Shown piece after piece: positions 14,729-22,554 of a stretch of DNA of 24,521 bases; the first letter of the stretch is position 1; each line of letters starts with the position of its first letter. Location of the stretch: positions 1 to 24,521 of the forward strand of contig DASZLR010000223.1 of assembly GCA_035552275.1 (NCBI GenBank). The letters run 5' to 3'. Source of the DNA: DASVLX01 sp035552275. Lineage in GTDB: Bacteria; Actinomycetota; Actinomycetes; Mycobacteriales; Pseudonocardiaceae. Below the pieces are notes generated by a model. That model searched no databases, was not told where the DNA came from, and was given only the letters and a program-made list of their open reading frames with translations. The translations under genes and the position numbers were made by a program.

Positions 14729-14764
14729 GTGCGGGTCCGTCCGCGCCGACTCACCCGCACCCCG
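14725..14764 (+). terminator. Strong hairpin after the SBP56 gene
   Basis: CGGGGTGCGGGT pairs perfectly with ACCCGCACCCCG (12 bp) around a 16-nt loop, beginning 30 nt after the stop codon. A pyrimidine-rich tract with a short TTT run follows. It is most likely a terminator or a processing/attenuation point before the CopD-like gene at 14832. Confidence 0.75.
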
Positions 14765-14831
14765 CCCTCGCTTTCCCCCCATCACTCTGCCTCCTTACCT
14801 CCGAATCACTGCCCGAGAACGGTGGACACAG

Positions 14832-16595
14832 ATGGACATGACCGGCATGGCCGCCGGCGGGTCGGGCGGCGGCGTCGATGTCGTGGCGATCGTGCTGCGG
14901 ATCGCCGTGCTGCTGCCGACCACGGTGCTGGCCGGCCTCGGCATCGCGCGCCCGGCCGTGCGCTCGGTCGCCCGGCCGACGACGAGCGTCGCCTGGCTGG
15001 CGGCGCTGATCGCGGCGACCGCGGACCTGGTGTCCATCCCGGTGATCGGCGCCAGCGTGCCGTTCGTGGTGGCCCAGGCGGTCCTCACGGTCGCGCTGCC
15101 GGTGCTGTTGCGCTGGCCGACACTGGCCGCCATTAACGGCATCGTGCTGGCCCTGCTGCTGGTCGCGGAGTACGCGGCGAGTGGCTCCGGAGCGGTGCTG
15201 GCCGTCGACGTGCTCTACCTGGCGGCGGTGCTGGCCTGGCTGGGGTTGGCGGCCCTGTCGCTGGCGAAGACGCCGACCTGGCGGCCGGCCGGCGATCGGC
15301 TGCGGCTGACCGCGAGCGTCGCCGCCGCGATCCTGGTGCTGGCCGGCATCGGCTATCTGGTGCTGTCCGGCCTGGCCTTCGACAGCCGCCTCTACGGCAC
15401 CGGCTACGGCATCGCCCTGCTGGCTGCGCTGGTACTCGCCCTGCTGGTGGCCGGGGTCGCGGTCCGGACACCGCGCGATCACCACAACGCTCGCGCGTAC
15501 CAGTTCGGCGCGCTGGGCGTGCTGCTGAGTTTCCTGGTCTGCGGCACCCTCGTGGCGCTGCCCAAGCCCGCGCCGGCGCCGGTGGCCGGGACACCGGTGC
15601 TGGCGCGGGTCTCACTGTCCGGAAAGGACGTTCCGGTGCTGGTCACGCCGGGCCGGCCGGGCGTGAACCTGGTGCATTTCCCGGATGGCGCCGGCACGGG
15701 CATCTCGGTGTCCGTCGGCTCCGGGCCGCCGGTCGACGCCGTCGCCCAGCCCGGCGCGGAGGGAACCTGGGCGCGGCTGCGGCTGCCAGCCGGCGAAGAC
15801 CAACTCGTGGTGCGGCGCGGAACCGGCCAAGGCACGGTCGACCTGAACACCGGCGTCAACCCAGGCCCGACCGCAGCGTCCGGAGTGGACGGTCCGGAGT
15901 GCGCGAGCGCCGCGCTCGGCGATCTCGTCGCCGGCCAACACGATCCGCTCGCCTCCTGCCCGGCGGACGCGCTCGATCCCAGCGACGCTCAGGCGCTCGC
16001 CGATCTGGTCGGCTTCCTCAAGTCCCGGCACACCGCCGGCATCACCGTGACCGGCGACAGTTCGCCCCGGTCGACGCGGGCCGCCGCCCTGGTGCGGCAG
16101 ACCGCGGCCGCCGACCAACTGCCGGTCACCTCGACGGCGGGTGCGGACAGCGCGCTGGTGGTGGTGTCGGGCTGGTCGGCCGCCACGGGCCAACTGTCCA
16201 CTGTGCTCACCGAACAGGCCAGCAGCGTGAGCTACGGCTACGGCGTGTACCTGGCGCCGTGGTTGCTCAACCCACCGGTGGTGCGGTCGATCGCGAGTTC
16301 GCTGCTGCCGCTGCGGTTCGACCCACGAGTGGCCACGTCGTTGAGCTATTCGGTCGCCGTGCAGAACACGTTCGGCGGGGAGAACGCCACGCCGGATGGC
16401 TACTACCGGTGGCTCGCCGCGCAGGGCCAGCCGCCGCCCGACGGCGGGGTGCAGGTCTACGCCACCGCGCAGGTCGACGCCATGCCCATGGACGGTCCGG
16501 ACATGGCCGACATGTCGCAACCGTACCCAGGCCAGTGGATACCCGGCGGCACCATTGTGCCGGTCTCGGCGGTACTCGGCCGCCCGTCCGCGTGA
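14832..16595 (+). CDS. CopD-like multi-span membrane protein with large extracytoplasmic region and Met-rich ends
   Basis: The 587-residue protein has about eight membrane spans between residues 16 and 244, resembling the CopD/YcnJ layout. A beta-rich domain (about 254-340, with VLVTPGRPGVNLVHF) similar to CopC/YtkA-type domains follows, then a second extracytoplasmic domain of about 200 residues that I do not recognise. Met clusters occur at the N terminus (M1, M3, M6) and near the C terminus (M551, M553, M558, M561), as in copper-handling proteins. Because SBP56-type methanethiol oxidase is copper-dependent, copper delivery to the neighbour is a reasonable guess. A family named DUF6239 may apply, from memory only. 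The ribosome binding site is weak (GGTGGA); ATG 14838 is an alternative. Confidence 0.75.
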   Translation: MDMTGMAAGGSGGGVDVVAIVLRIAVLLPTTVLAGLGIARPAVRSVARPTTSVAWLAALIAATADLVSIPVIGASVPFVVAQAVLTVALPVLLRWPTLAAINGIVLALLLVAEYAASGSGAVLAVDVLYLAAVLAWLGLAALSLAKTPTWRPAGDRLRLTASVAAAILVLAGIGYLVLSGLAFDSRLYGTGYGIALLAALVLALLVAGVAVRTPRDHHNARAYQFGALGVLLSFLVCGTLVALPKPAPAPVAGTPVLARVSLSGKDVPVLVTPGRPGVNLVHFPDGAGTGISVSVGSGPPVDAVAQPGAEGTWARLRLPAGEDQLVVRRGTGQGTVDLNTGVNPGPTAASGVDGPECASAALGDLVAGQHDPLASCPADALDPSDAQALADLVGFLKSRHTAGITVTGDSSPRSTRAAALVRQTAAADQLPVTSTAGADSALVVVSGWSAATGQLSTVLTEQASSVSYGYGVYLAPWLLNPPVVRSIASSLLPLRFDPRVATSLSYSVAVQNTFGGENATPDGYYRWLAAQGQPPPDGGVQVYATAQVDAMPMDGPDMADMSQPYPGQWIPGGTIVPVSAVLGRPSA

Positions 16596-16624
16596 ACGAC
16601 AGACAACGAATCCCAGGAGGACAG

Positions 16625-17899
16625 ATGGCTGTGTTGGAGGGCGGCTCGACGGGCGGCGGTTCGGTCGGCTCCGTCGGCTCAGGCGGATTGACCGGATCGG
16701 CCGCGCGGGCGCCGTCGGCCCGCGCCGGCGTGGTGCTGGTGGGCGTGATCCTCACCGTCGTGCTGGGCATCGCGGTCGATCACGCCGCCGGTTGGAAACT
16801 TACCCTGCTCTACGCGATCGGCCTGGCGCTCGGGCTGGTGCTGTTCCACTCCCGGTTCGGCTTCACCGGCGCGTGGCGACAGTTGGTGTTGGTCGGTCAG
16901 GGCACCGCGCTGCGCGCGCACATGCTGATGCTCGCGGTCGCCTGCGTGCTGTTCGCGGTGGTCCTGGGCGTCGGCGCCAGCCTGTCCGGAACTCCACAAG
17001 GGATAGTGCTGCCAGCGGGGCCGGCGGTGGTGCTGGGCGCATTCCTGTTCGGCGTGGGCATGCAGGTCGGCGGGTCGTGCGCGTCCGGCACGCTGTTCGC
17101 GGTGGGCAGCGGCCAGACCGCGATCGGCTACACCCTCGGCGGGTTCGTCCTCGGCTCGATCGCGAGTGTGCTGGCCACCGGCTGGATCACCCCGCTGCAG
17201 AAGATCGGGCCGACGGTCTCGTTCGCCGACACACCATGGGGCTATCCGGGTGCGGTGCTGATCTCGTTCGCGATCATCGGCGCGGTCGTCGGCGTCTCGG
17301 TGCTGGTGCAGCGCCGCCGCAAGCCGCCACCGGTCGAGAAACCGCCGACCGCGCGCGGGCTGCTGCGGGCCATCCGGGGCTCGTGGCCGCTGTGGGTGGG
17401 CGCGATCGGGCTGGGCGTGCTGAACGCGGTGACCCTGCTGGTGTCGGGCGGACCGTGGGGGATCACCTCGGCGTTCGCGTTGTGGGGCACCAAGATCCTC
17501 GGCTGGCTGGGCATCGACCTGTCCCATTCCGCGTACTGGCGGGTGCCGAAGAACGCGCACACCCTGCACGCCTCGGTGCTCGCCGACAAGATCTCGGTGA
17601 TGGACTTCGGGATCATGCTCGGCGCGCTGGTCGCGTCGGCACTCGCCGGTGCTTTCGTGCTGCACAGCAGGGTGCCGTGGCGGACGGCGCTGGGCGCGGT
17701 GCTCGGCGGGATTCTGATGGGCATCGGCGCGCGGATCGCCGGCGGCTGCAACATCGGCGCGTATTTCTCCGGCGTGGCCTCGTTCAGCCTGCACGGCTGG
17801 CTGTGGGGCGCGGCGGCGCTGGTCGGCACCTACGGCGGGGTCGCGCTGCGCCCGTTGTTCGGCCTCACCAATCCCAAACCCACCGACTCGGTGTGCTGA
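16625..17899 (+). CDS. YeeE/YedE-family sulfur (thiosulfate-type) transporter
   Basis: YeeE/YedE (TsuA-type) proteins are membrane importers of thiosulfate or related sulfur and selenium species, passing the substrate along conserved cysteines. The 424-residue protein has around ten hydrophobic spans. It keeps both signature sites: GGSCASGTL with C152, and GGCNIGAYFSG with C375. A Gly/Ser-rich N-terminal tail (5-24) precedes the first span, and the last residue is also Cys. The ATG at 16625 is chosen for AGGAGG four bases upstream; it lies 29 bp after the CopD-like gene, so the two share an operon. Presence beside an SBP56 protein supports sulfur rather than general transport. The exact substrate is not determinable here. 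Confidence 0.88.
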   Translation: MAVLEGGSTGGGSVGSVGSGGLTGSAARAPSARAGVVLVGVILTVVLGIAVDHAAGWKLTLLYAIGLALGLVLFHSRFGFTGAWRQLVLVGQGTALRAHMLMLAVACVLFAVVLGVGASLSGTPQGIVLPAGPAVVLGAFLFGVGMQVGGSCASGTLFAVGSGQTAIGYTLGGFVLGSIASVLATGWITPLQKIGPTVSFADTPWGYPGAVLISFAIIGAVVGVSVLVQRRRKPPPVEKPPTARGLLRAIRGSWPLWVGAIGLGVLNAVTLLVSGGPWGITSAFALWGTKILGWLGIDLSHSAYWRVPKNAHTLHASVLADKISVMDFGIMLGALVASALAGAFVLHSRVPWRTALGAVLGGILMGIGARIAGGCNIGAYFSGVASFSLHGWLWGAAALVGTYGGVALRPLFGLTNPKPTDSVC

Positions 17900-17937
17900 T
17901 GAACCGAAGGTCGATGAATCAACAAAGGAGGAACCGA

Positions 17938-18189
17938 ATGAAGAAGCTGATGGTCCGGGCGGGCATCGTCGCCGGTGCGACGGCGGCGGTGCTCGGCCTG
18001 GCCGGTGGCGTGGCCAGTGCCGCGCCGTCGCATGTGGACGCATCACAGTCCGCATCGGACACACCGTCCGGGACGGCGGTGTGGCTGTTTCCCGGAATCG
18101 ACGGCGGTTCGCTGCTCGATCCGCTGATCGCCGTGCCGACCACCGCGCTCGCGCCGGTGGACGGACTGCTCACCCTGCTCAACCGCTGA
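17938..18189 (+). CDS. Small secreted protein, unknown function (first of two)
   Basis: The 83-residue product has a clear signal peptide (MKKLMVRAG... to the AAP region, about 1-29), leaving a mature peptide of about 54 residues. The mature part starts polar (Ser/Asp/Thr) and ends in a hydrophobic stretch, LLDPLIAVPTTALAPVDGLLTLL (written here as two segments: LLDPLIAVPTTA and LAPVDGLLTLL). A perfect AAAGGAGG lies 6 nt upstream, the best ribosome binding site in the window, suggesting high expression. It is 38 bp after the transporter gene. No Cys is present, so it is not a typical disulfide toxin or lantibiotic precursor. Function unknown; a surface-active or cell-wall peptide is possible. 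Confidence 0.8.
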   Translation: MKKLMVRAGIVAGATAAVLGLAGGVASAAPSHVDASQSASDTPSGTAVWLFPGIDGGSLLDPLIAVPTTALAPVDGLLTLLNR

Positions 18190-18212
18190 GCCGAATCGAA
18201 GGGTCGGAAGAG

Positions 18213-18452
18213 ATGAAAACGACAGTGCGACGCGGCATCGCCGCGGTGGTTCTCGCCGGCGCGGCGACCATCGCGGTCGCGGTGCCGGCGACCGCGGCCA
18301 CTACCGCCACCACTACGGCAGACGGCGGCGTCACCGTGGTCGGTCAGCCCGACACCAGCAACCTGAACGACGTCTGGACGTTCGCCCCGCTGGGCGTTCC
18401 GGTGTTCGGCCTCGTTCAGTCCGTTGTGGAGGCTCCCGGCAAGCTGTACTGA
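18213..18452 (+). CDS. Small secreted protein, unknown function (second of two)
   Basis: The 79-residue product has a signal peptide (about 1-28, ending VPATA), a Thr-rich linker and a mature part of about 50 residues. It ends in FAPLGVPVFGLVQSVVEAPGKLY, given here as FAPLGVPVFGL and VQSVVEAPGKLY. It follows the first small gene by 23 bp and is followed by a strong hairpin, so it closes the operon. Size, layout and the hydrophobic, Pro-containing end resemble the first peptide, though the two align poorly. AAGGG lies 9 nt upstream. No Cys. Function unknown. Confidence 0.78.
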   Translation: MKTTVRRGIAAVVLAGAATIAVAVPATAATTATTTADGGVTVVGQPDTSNLNDVWTFAPLGVPVFGLVQSVVEAPGKLY

Positions 18453-18467
18453 GGCTTGTCGAGAGAA

Positions 18468-18508
18468 CAGCCGCTTCCGCATTGGGCCCTCCGGTGCGGA
18501 AGCGGCTG
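18468..18508. terminator. 14-bp perfect stem ending the sulfur block
   Basis: CAGCCGCTTCCGCA and TGCGGAAGCGGCTG form a perfect 14-bp stem with a 13-nt loop, 15 nt after the stop of the second small gene. No T-run follows, as is common for GC-rich actinomycete terminators. It is the longest perfect stem I found and should isolate the upstream operon from the terpene genes. Confidence 0.85.
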
Positions 18509-18885
18509 CCGCGCGTCACCGGGCAGCGATCGTGGCCTCCGCACAGACCGCGACAGCGCCGATCTCGGTGACGATCGACGCGCACCGTGCACGCGGCAGG
18601 TCGTGGCCCGTGCCCGGACCGCAGAACGGGGCGGATCCAGGACACCGGCACAGGCCAGCCAACCTCCGAATCGGCGGTGGCGATCCGCGAAGCCCATCTC
18701 GACCACGTGTTCGGCGCCGGATCGCGGTGATACCAAGAGTGTGTTTTCGGCTGATTTCGTTGCCCGCCAGGCGAAGCACCGTGCTCCGTTCGAGTGAAAT
18801 CGGCTCAGAAGACCCGAGGTGAGTGGTCCGACCGCCGTCGGCTGAGTCAGTCTGGAGAAGGAGGCTTGGCCAGCACGGAGGTTCG
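18509..18885. other. Intergenic region before the terpene operon
   Basis: These 377 bases hold no gene I can support; open frames on both strands are Arg-rich and unrecognisable. A GATTTC/GAAATC pair (18753-18758 and 18796-18801) and a CCGAC/GTCGG 5-bp hairpin near 18829-18842 are weak. The promoter of the terpene operon must lie here, but no clear -35/-10 pair is seen, which may mean activator control. Confidence 0.5.
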
Positions 18886-19971
18886 ATGTCCTTACTCACG
18901 TCCACCGATGTGGTCACGGCGGAAGCCGTGGCCACGTTGGTGGGAGATCGTGCCGTGGTCGACCGGCTGTTATCGGATTTCCTGACAGACAAGGGACAAA
19001 CGTCGGAGACCGCCCAGATCGCGATGCTCGCCGGGCTGTTACGGGAGTTCCTGGGCGGCGGCAAGCGACTGCGCCCGCTGCTGTGCTGCTGCGGCTGGCG
19101 TGCGGTCGCTGGGCAGGGCGAATCCAGCGCCATGCGGCGGATCGCCGCGTCGCTGGAGTTGTTCCACACCTTCGCCGTCATCCACGACGACGTGATGGAC
19201 GAAACGGCGACCCGGCGCGGCCGGCCCACGCTCCATCGCCTGCTCGCCATCCGGCACAGCCAGCACCCGGCGGCCGATCGGTTCGCCGTCAACGCCGCGA
19301 TCCTGTTGGGCGATCTGGCATTGGGCTGGTCCTATGAGCTGGTGAACGCCGCACGACTGGACGAGACCCAGGCCGCCGCGGTCTGGCCATTGCTGGACAG
19401 CATGCGGACGGACACCCTCGCCGGTCAGTACCTGGACCTGCTCACCGAGGGCGATCGGGGCGCCGACGTCGACACCGCCCTGACCATCTGCCGCTACAAG
19501 ACCGCCAAGTACACAGTGGACTATCCGCTGCGGCTGGGCGCGCTGCTGGCCGGCGCGAGCGCGGAAATGCTGACCGCCTGCACCGAATACGGAATCCCGC
19601 TGGGGGAGGCGTTCCAGCTCCGGGACGACCTGCTCGGTGTCTTCGGGGATCCGGCTCGGACCGGCAAACCCAACCTCGATGATCTGCGCCAGGGCAAGCA
19701 CACCGCGCTGCTCGCGATCGCCCGGCAGCGCGCCAATTCCGCCCAACGCCGCACGCTGGACGAGGTCGTCGGGGACCCCGCTCTGGACGAGGACCAGGCG
19801 GCTGAGGTGCGCGGGATTCTGGTCGAGACCGGCGCGCGGGACGCCGTGGAGATCATGATCACGCAGCGCAGCGCGCAGGCCGTGCGCGCACTGGACAGGG
19901 CGTCATTCCAACCACAGGCTGCGGCGGCACTGCGTTATCTGGTGACTACCGCCAGCCAACGTGAACGCTGA
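18886..19971 (+). CDS. Polyprenyl (likely geranylgeranyl-type) diphosphate synthase
   Basis: It is a trans-prenyltransferase that condenses isopentenyl diphosphate with allylic diphosphates to make the terpene precursor. The 361-residue protein has GGGKRLRP (57-64), the first Asp-rich motif DDVMD (101-105) followed by RRGRPT, and the second motif DDLLGVFGD (247-255) with GKPNLDDLRQGKHTALL. The first motif lacks the two-residue insertion of bacterial farnesyl synthases, which favours geranylgeranyl-type products; F96, five residues before the motif, could shorten the chain. The product length is thus uncertain. The ATG at 18886 follows GGAGG by 4 nt; a GTG at 18823 would add a non-homologous tail. 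It leads a three-gene operon. Confidence 0.92.
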   Translation: MSLLTSTDVVTAEAVATLVGDRAVVDRLLSDFLTDKGQTSETAQIAMLAGLLREFLGGGKRLRPLLCCCGWRAVAGQGESSAMRRIAASLELFHTFAVIHDDVMDETATRRGRPTLHRLLAIRHSQHPAADRFAVNAAILLGDLALGWSYELVNAARLDETQAAAVWPLLDSMRTDTLAGQYLDLLTEGDRGADVDTALTICRYKTAKYTVDYPLRLGALLAGASAEMLTACTEYGIPLGEAFQLRDDLLGVFGDPARTGKPNLDDLRQGKHTALLAIARQRANSAQRRTLDEVVGDPALDEDQAAEVRGILVETGARDAVEIMITQRSAQAVRALDRASFQPQAAAALRYLVTTASQRER

Positions 19972-20014
19972 AGACCCTGTCCAGCAACGAAATCCGATCG
20001 GTGGAGGACCAGAA

Positions 20015-21154
20015 GTGGCGACACGAGAGGCGATGGAGCGGACCGACCCGACTGACCACATCCGCATCGACATTCCACCGCTGTACTGCCCGATTCCGTA
20101 CCGCATCGACCCCCGGGCCGACGAGCTGACCCGGCGCGGACAGGCCTGGGTCCGCACCTTCGTCACCGATCCCGGCCTGCTCGCACGGATCGACGCGACC
20201 AATTCTGGCGAGGGCATGGCACTGATCTTTCCCGGCGCTCCGCCGGATTTGTTACAGATCGTCACCGACTGGACCTACCTGACCTTCGCCTTCGATGACG
20301 TGCACGCCGAGTTCGACAGCGGGGACCACAGCAGTCACGCGGCCTTCGCCACGCTGGCCCCGCGTCTACTGTGGATGATGGAGCACCCGCACGCCGGTTT
20401 GCTCGAACCGAACCCGTTCACCGACGCGCTGGTCGAAGTCAGCGGCCGAACCCGGGAACGGGCCACCCCCGCGCAGTTCCGGCGCTGGCTGCACGGTCAC
20501 CGGCTGTGGTGGGATCACGCGATCTGGGAGACCGCGATCCGCTCCACCGGGAAGTCCGTGGACTTCAACGAGTCCGTCGCGATCCGGGGCTGGCAGACGG
20601 CGGGGGTGATCTACGCGGCGGTGCTGGAAATCCTGCACGGCGCCGAACTGCCCGAAGTCGAGTACTCCGCACCCGCCGTCCAGGCCGTGCTGCACGCGTT
20701 CAGCCTGATCGCCGGCTGGGACAACGATCTGTACTCCTACGGCAAAGAACTCTGGCAGAACCAGCGGCGGCAGCCGAACCCGGACGGTGAGCTGTTCGTC
20801 GGGAACCTGGTGGGCGCGCTGATGCACCGCGACGGCTGCGGGTTGCCAGCGGCGCTGGACCGGGCCGTCGGGATGCGCGACCACATGATGTGCCTGTTCA
20901 TCCGACTGCGCGAACAGCTCTGGCCGAAGGCCAGTGCCGAACTCCGTGCCCTGCTGGACGGTCTGGCGCGCATCGTCCGCGGCCACCTCGACTGGTATTT
21001 CGCGCCCAACACCCTCCGCTACAGCAATCCCGACGGAGCCTCGCCCGGCGCCGTCACGGTCACCGGCGGATTCTCCGAAACCCCGTCGCCCGGCGCGTCG
21101 GAACCCCTGCCCATTCCCAGCATCCGATGGCTGTGGGAACAACTCGATCACTAG
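20015..21154 (+). CDS. Class I terpene synthase
   Basis: It ionises a prenyl diphosphate with Mg2+ and cyclises it to a terpene. The 379-residue protein has the acidic motif DDVHAE (94-99), the NSE triad N237/S241/E245 within NDLYSYGKE, and the C-terminal R335-Y336 pair. The isoprenyl substrate could be the product of the gene just upstream (C15 or C20). The GTG at 20015 is chosen because GGAGG lies 7 nt upstream; a GTG at 19961 would overlap the synthase gene and ATG 20033 is also possible. The gap is 43 bp upstream and 14 bp to the P450. The product cannot be predicted from motifs; it does not look like the well-known geosmin or 2-methylisoborneol synthases, which are longer or have different N termini. 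Confidence 0.9.
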   Translation: MATREAMERTDPTDHIRIDIPPLYCPIPYRIDPRADELTRRGQAWVRTFVTDPGLLARIDATNSGEGMALIFPGAPPDLLQIVTDWTYLTFAFDDVHAEFDSGDHSSHAAFATLAPRLLWMMEHPHAGLLEPNPFTDALVEVSGRTRERATPAQFRRWLHGHRLWWDHAIWETAIRSTGKSVDFNESVAIRGWQTAGVIYAAVLEILHGAELPEVEYSAPAVQAVLHAFSLIAGWDNDLYSYGKELWQNQRRQPNPDGELFVGNLVGALMHRDGCGLPAALDRAVGMRDHMMCLFIRLREQLWPKASAELRALLDGLARIVRGHLDWYFAPNTLRYSNPDGASPGAVTVTGGFSETPSPGASEPLPIPSIRWLWEQLDH

Positions 21155-21168
21155 TCGCGGGAGAGATC

Positions 21169-22554
21169 ATGACAACTACCAGCAGCGCCGCCACCAAGAC
21201 CGCCAACACTGTTGCCGTCGCGCCCCGACTGCTGCCGTTAATCGGGAATCTCCCGCAGTTGCTGCGCAACCCGCTGGGTTTCCTGGCATCGTTGCCGAAA
21301 TACGGCGACCTGGTGCGGATCGGCGTCGGCCCGATTCCGGCGATCGTGGTCTGCGACCCGGAGCTGACCCGCAAGGTCCTGGTCGATGACCGGACGTTCG
21401 ACAAGGGCGGGCCGTACTTCGACCTGGGTCGGGAGGTTCTCGGCGACGGCCTCGGCACCTGCGCGCACGCCAAGCACCGGTGGCAGCGGCGGACGATCCA
21501 GCCGGCGTTCCATCACTCGCGGTTTCCCCGTTACGCGGAGCTGATGGCCACCGAGGTGATCGACATCGCCGAATCCTGGCACGACGGTGAGATCGTCGAC
21601 ATCCACAAGGAAATGGCCGCGATGGCCACCCAGATCGCGGTCGACACGATGTTCGCCGGATCGGTGCCGCTGTCCACCCAGAGCAAGGCGCGTGAAGACA
21701 TCTCCACCATTCTGGACGGCGCCATGCGATGGATTCTCACGCCGAAACTGCTGGACCAGTTGCCCGTCATCGGCCGTCGTAAATACCATCGCGCCATCGA
21801 CCGGCTGCGCGGAATCACCCGACACGTTCGCGCGAAGCAGGACGCCGGTGAGGCCGACGCCGGGAACCTGTTGTCCATCCTGGTCGCCGCGCGCGACCCG
21901 GAGCACGGCGGCGGCCTGTCCGACAACGACATCACCGACCAGGTCGTCACCTTCTTCGCCGCCGGCGTGGTGACCACCGCGATCACACTGACCTGGGCGC
22001 TGTTCTTCGTCGCGCAACATCCGGACGTCGAACGCCGACTGCTCGCCGAGGCCGAGTCGGTGCTGTCGGTGGACCGCGCGCCCTACGACCAACTGCCACT
22101 GCTGCCGTTCACCAACGCGGTGCTCATCGAGACGCTGCGGCTGTATCCGCCGGCGTGGCTCTTCACCCGACTGACCACAGTGGACACCGAACTCGGCGGC
22201 CATCAGCTGCCGAAGGGCACGACCCTGGTGTGCTGCCCGTACGTGGTCCACCATCGTGACGATCTGTTTGCCGAGCCGGAGCGGTTCGACCCGGACCGGT
22301 GGAGCGCCGAACGCGCGCCTTCCGTGACAGCCCACGCGTTCGGCGCGTTCGGGACGGGCGCCCGCAAGTGCATCGGCGAGGACTTCGCGTTGACCGAGGC
22401 GACCCTGGGACTGGCGCACATCGTGTCCCGGTGGCACGTCGACCTCGACACCAGCAGCCGGGCGCGCCCGGCCGTCGGTCTCACCCTTGGCCCGCGCGGC
22501 ATCCGGCTGCGCGTCACCCGCCGGGGGCCGGATCAGCAGTCCGCGCCGCGGTGA
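21169..22554 (+). CDS. Cytochrome P450, probable terpene oxidase
   Basis: It is a heme monooxygenase that probably oxidises the terpene made by the upstream enzymes. The 461-residue protein has the ETLR motif (321-324), the heme-binding FGTGARKCIG (394-403) with C401 as the thiolate ligand, and a proline-rich N-terminal region (PLIGNLPQLL). The I-helix motif is AGVVTT (265-270), where most P450s have an acidic residue before the Thr pair; here it is Val. The ATG has GGGAG 5 nt upstream and the gene is 14 bp after the terpene synthase. Redox partners are not in the window. Its last 41 bp overlap the convergent methyltransferase gene. Confidence 0.93.
   Translation: MTTTSSAATKTANTVAVAPRLLPLIGNLPQLLRNPLGFLASLPKYGDLVRIGVGPIPAIVVCDPELTRKVLVDDRTFDKGGPYFDLGREVLGDGLGTCAHAKHRWQRRTIQPAFHHSRFPRYAELMATEVIDIAESWHDGEIVDIHKEMAAMATQIAVDTMFAGSVPLSTQSKAREDISTILDGAMRWILTPKLLDQLPVIGRRKYHRAIDRLRGITRHVRAKQDAGEADAGNLLSILVAARDPEHGGGLSDNDITDQVVTFFAAGVVTTAITLTWALFFVAQHPDVERRLLAEAESVLSVDRAPYDQLPLLPFTNAVLIETLRLYPPAWLFTRLTTVDTELGGHQLPKGTTLVCCPYVVHHRDDLFAEPERFDPDRWSAERAPSVTAHAFGAFGTGARKCIGEDFALTEATLGLAHIVSRWHVDLDTSSRARPAVGLTLGPRGIRLRVTRRGPDQQSAPR

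Noticed and set aside
16679..18064. Long minus-strand frame opposite the YeeE/YedE gene
   Set aside because: Composition of a shadow frame; the plus strand encodes a clear transporter.
18516..18885. Minus-strand frame with several Cys before the terpene operon
   Set aside because: No start signal, no domain and no conserved Cys spacing; it continues as a shadow of the synthase gene.
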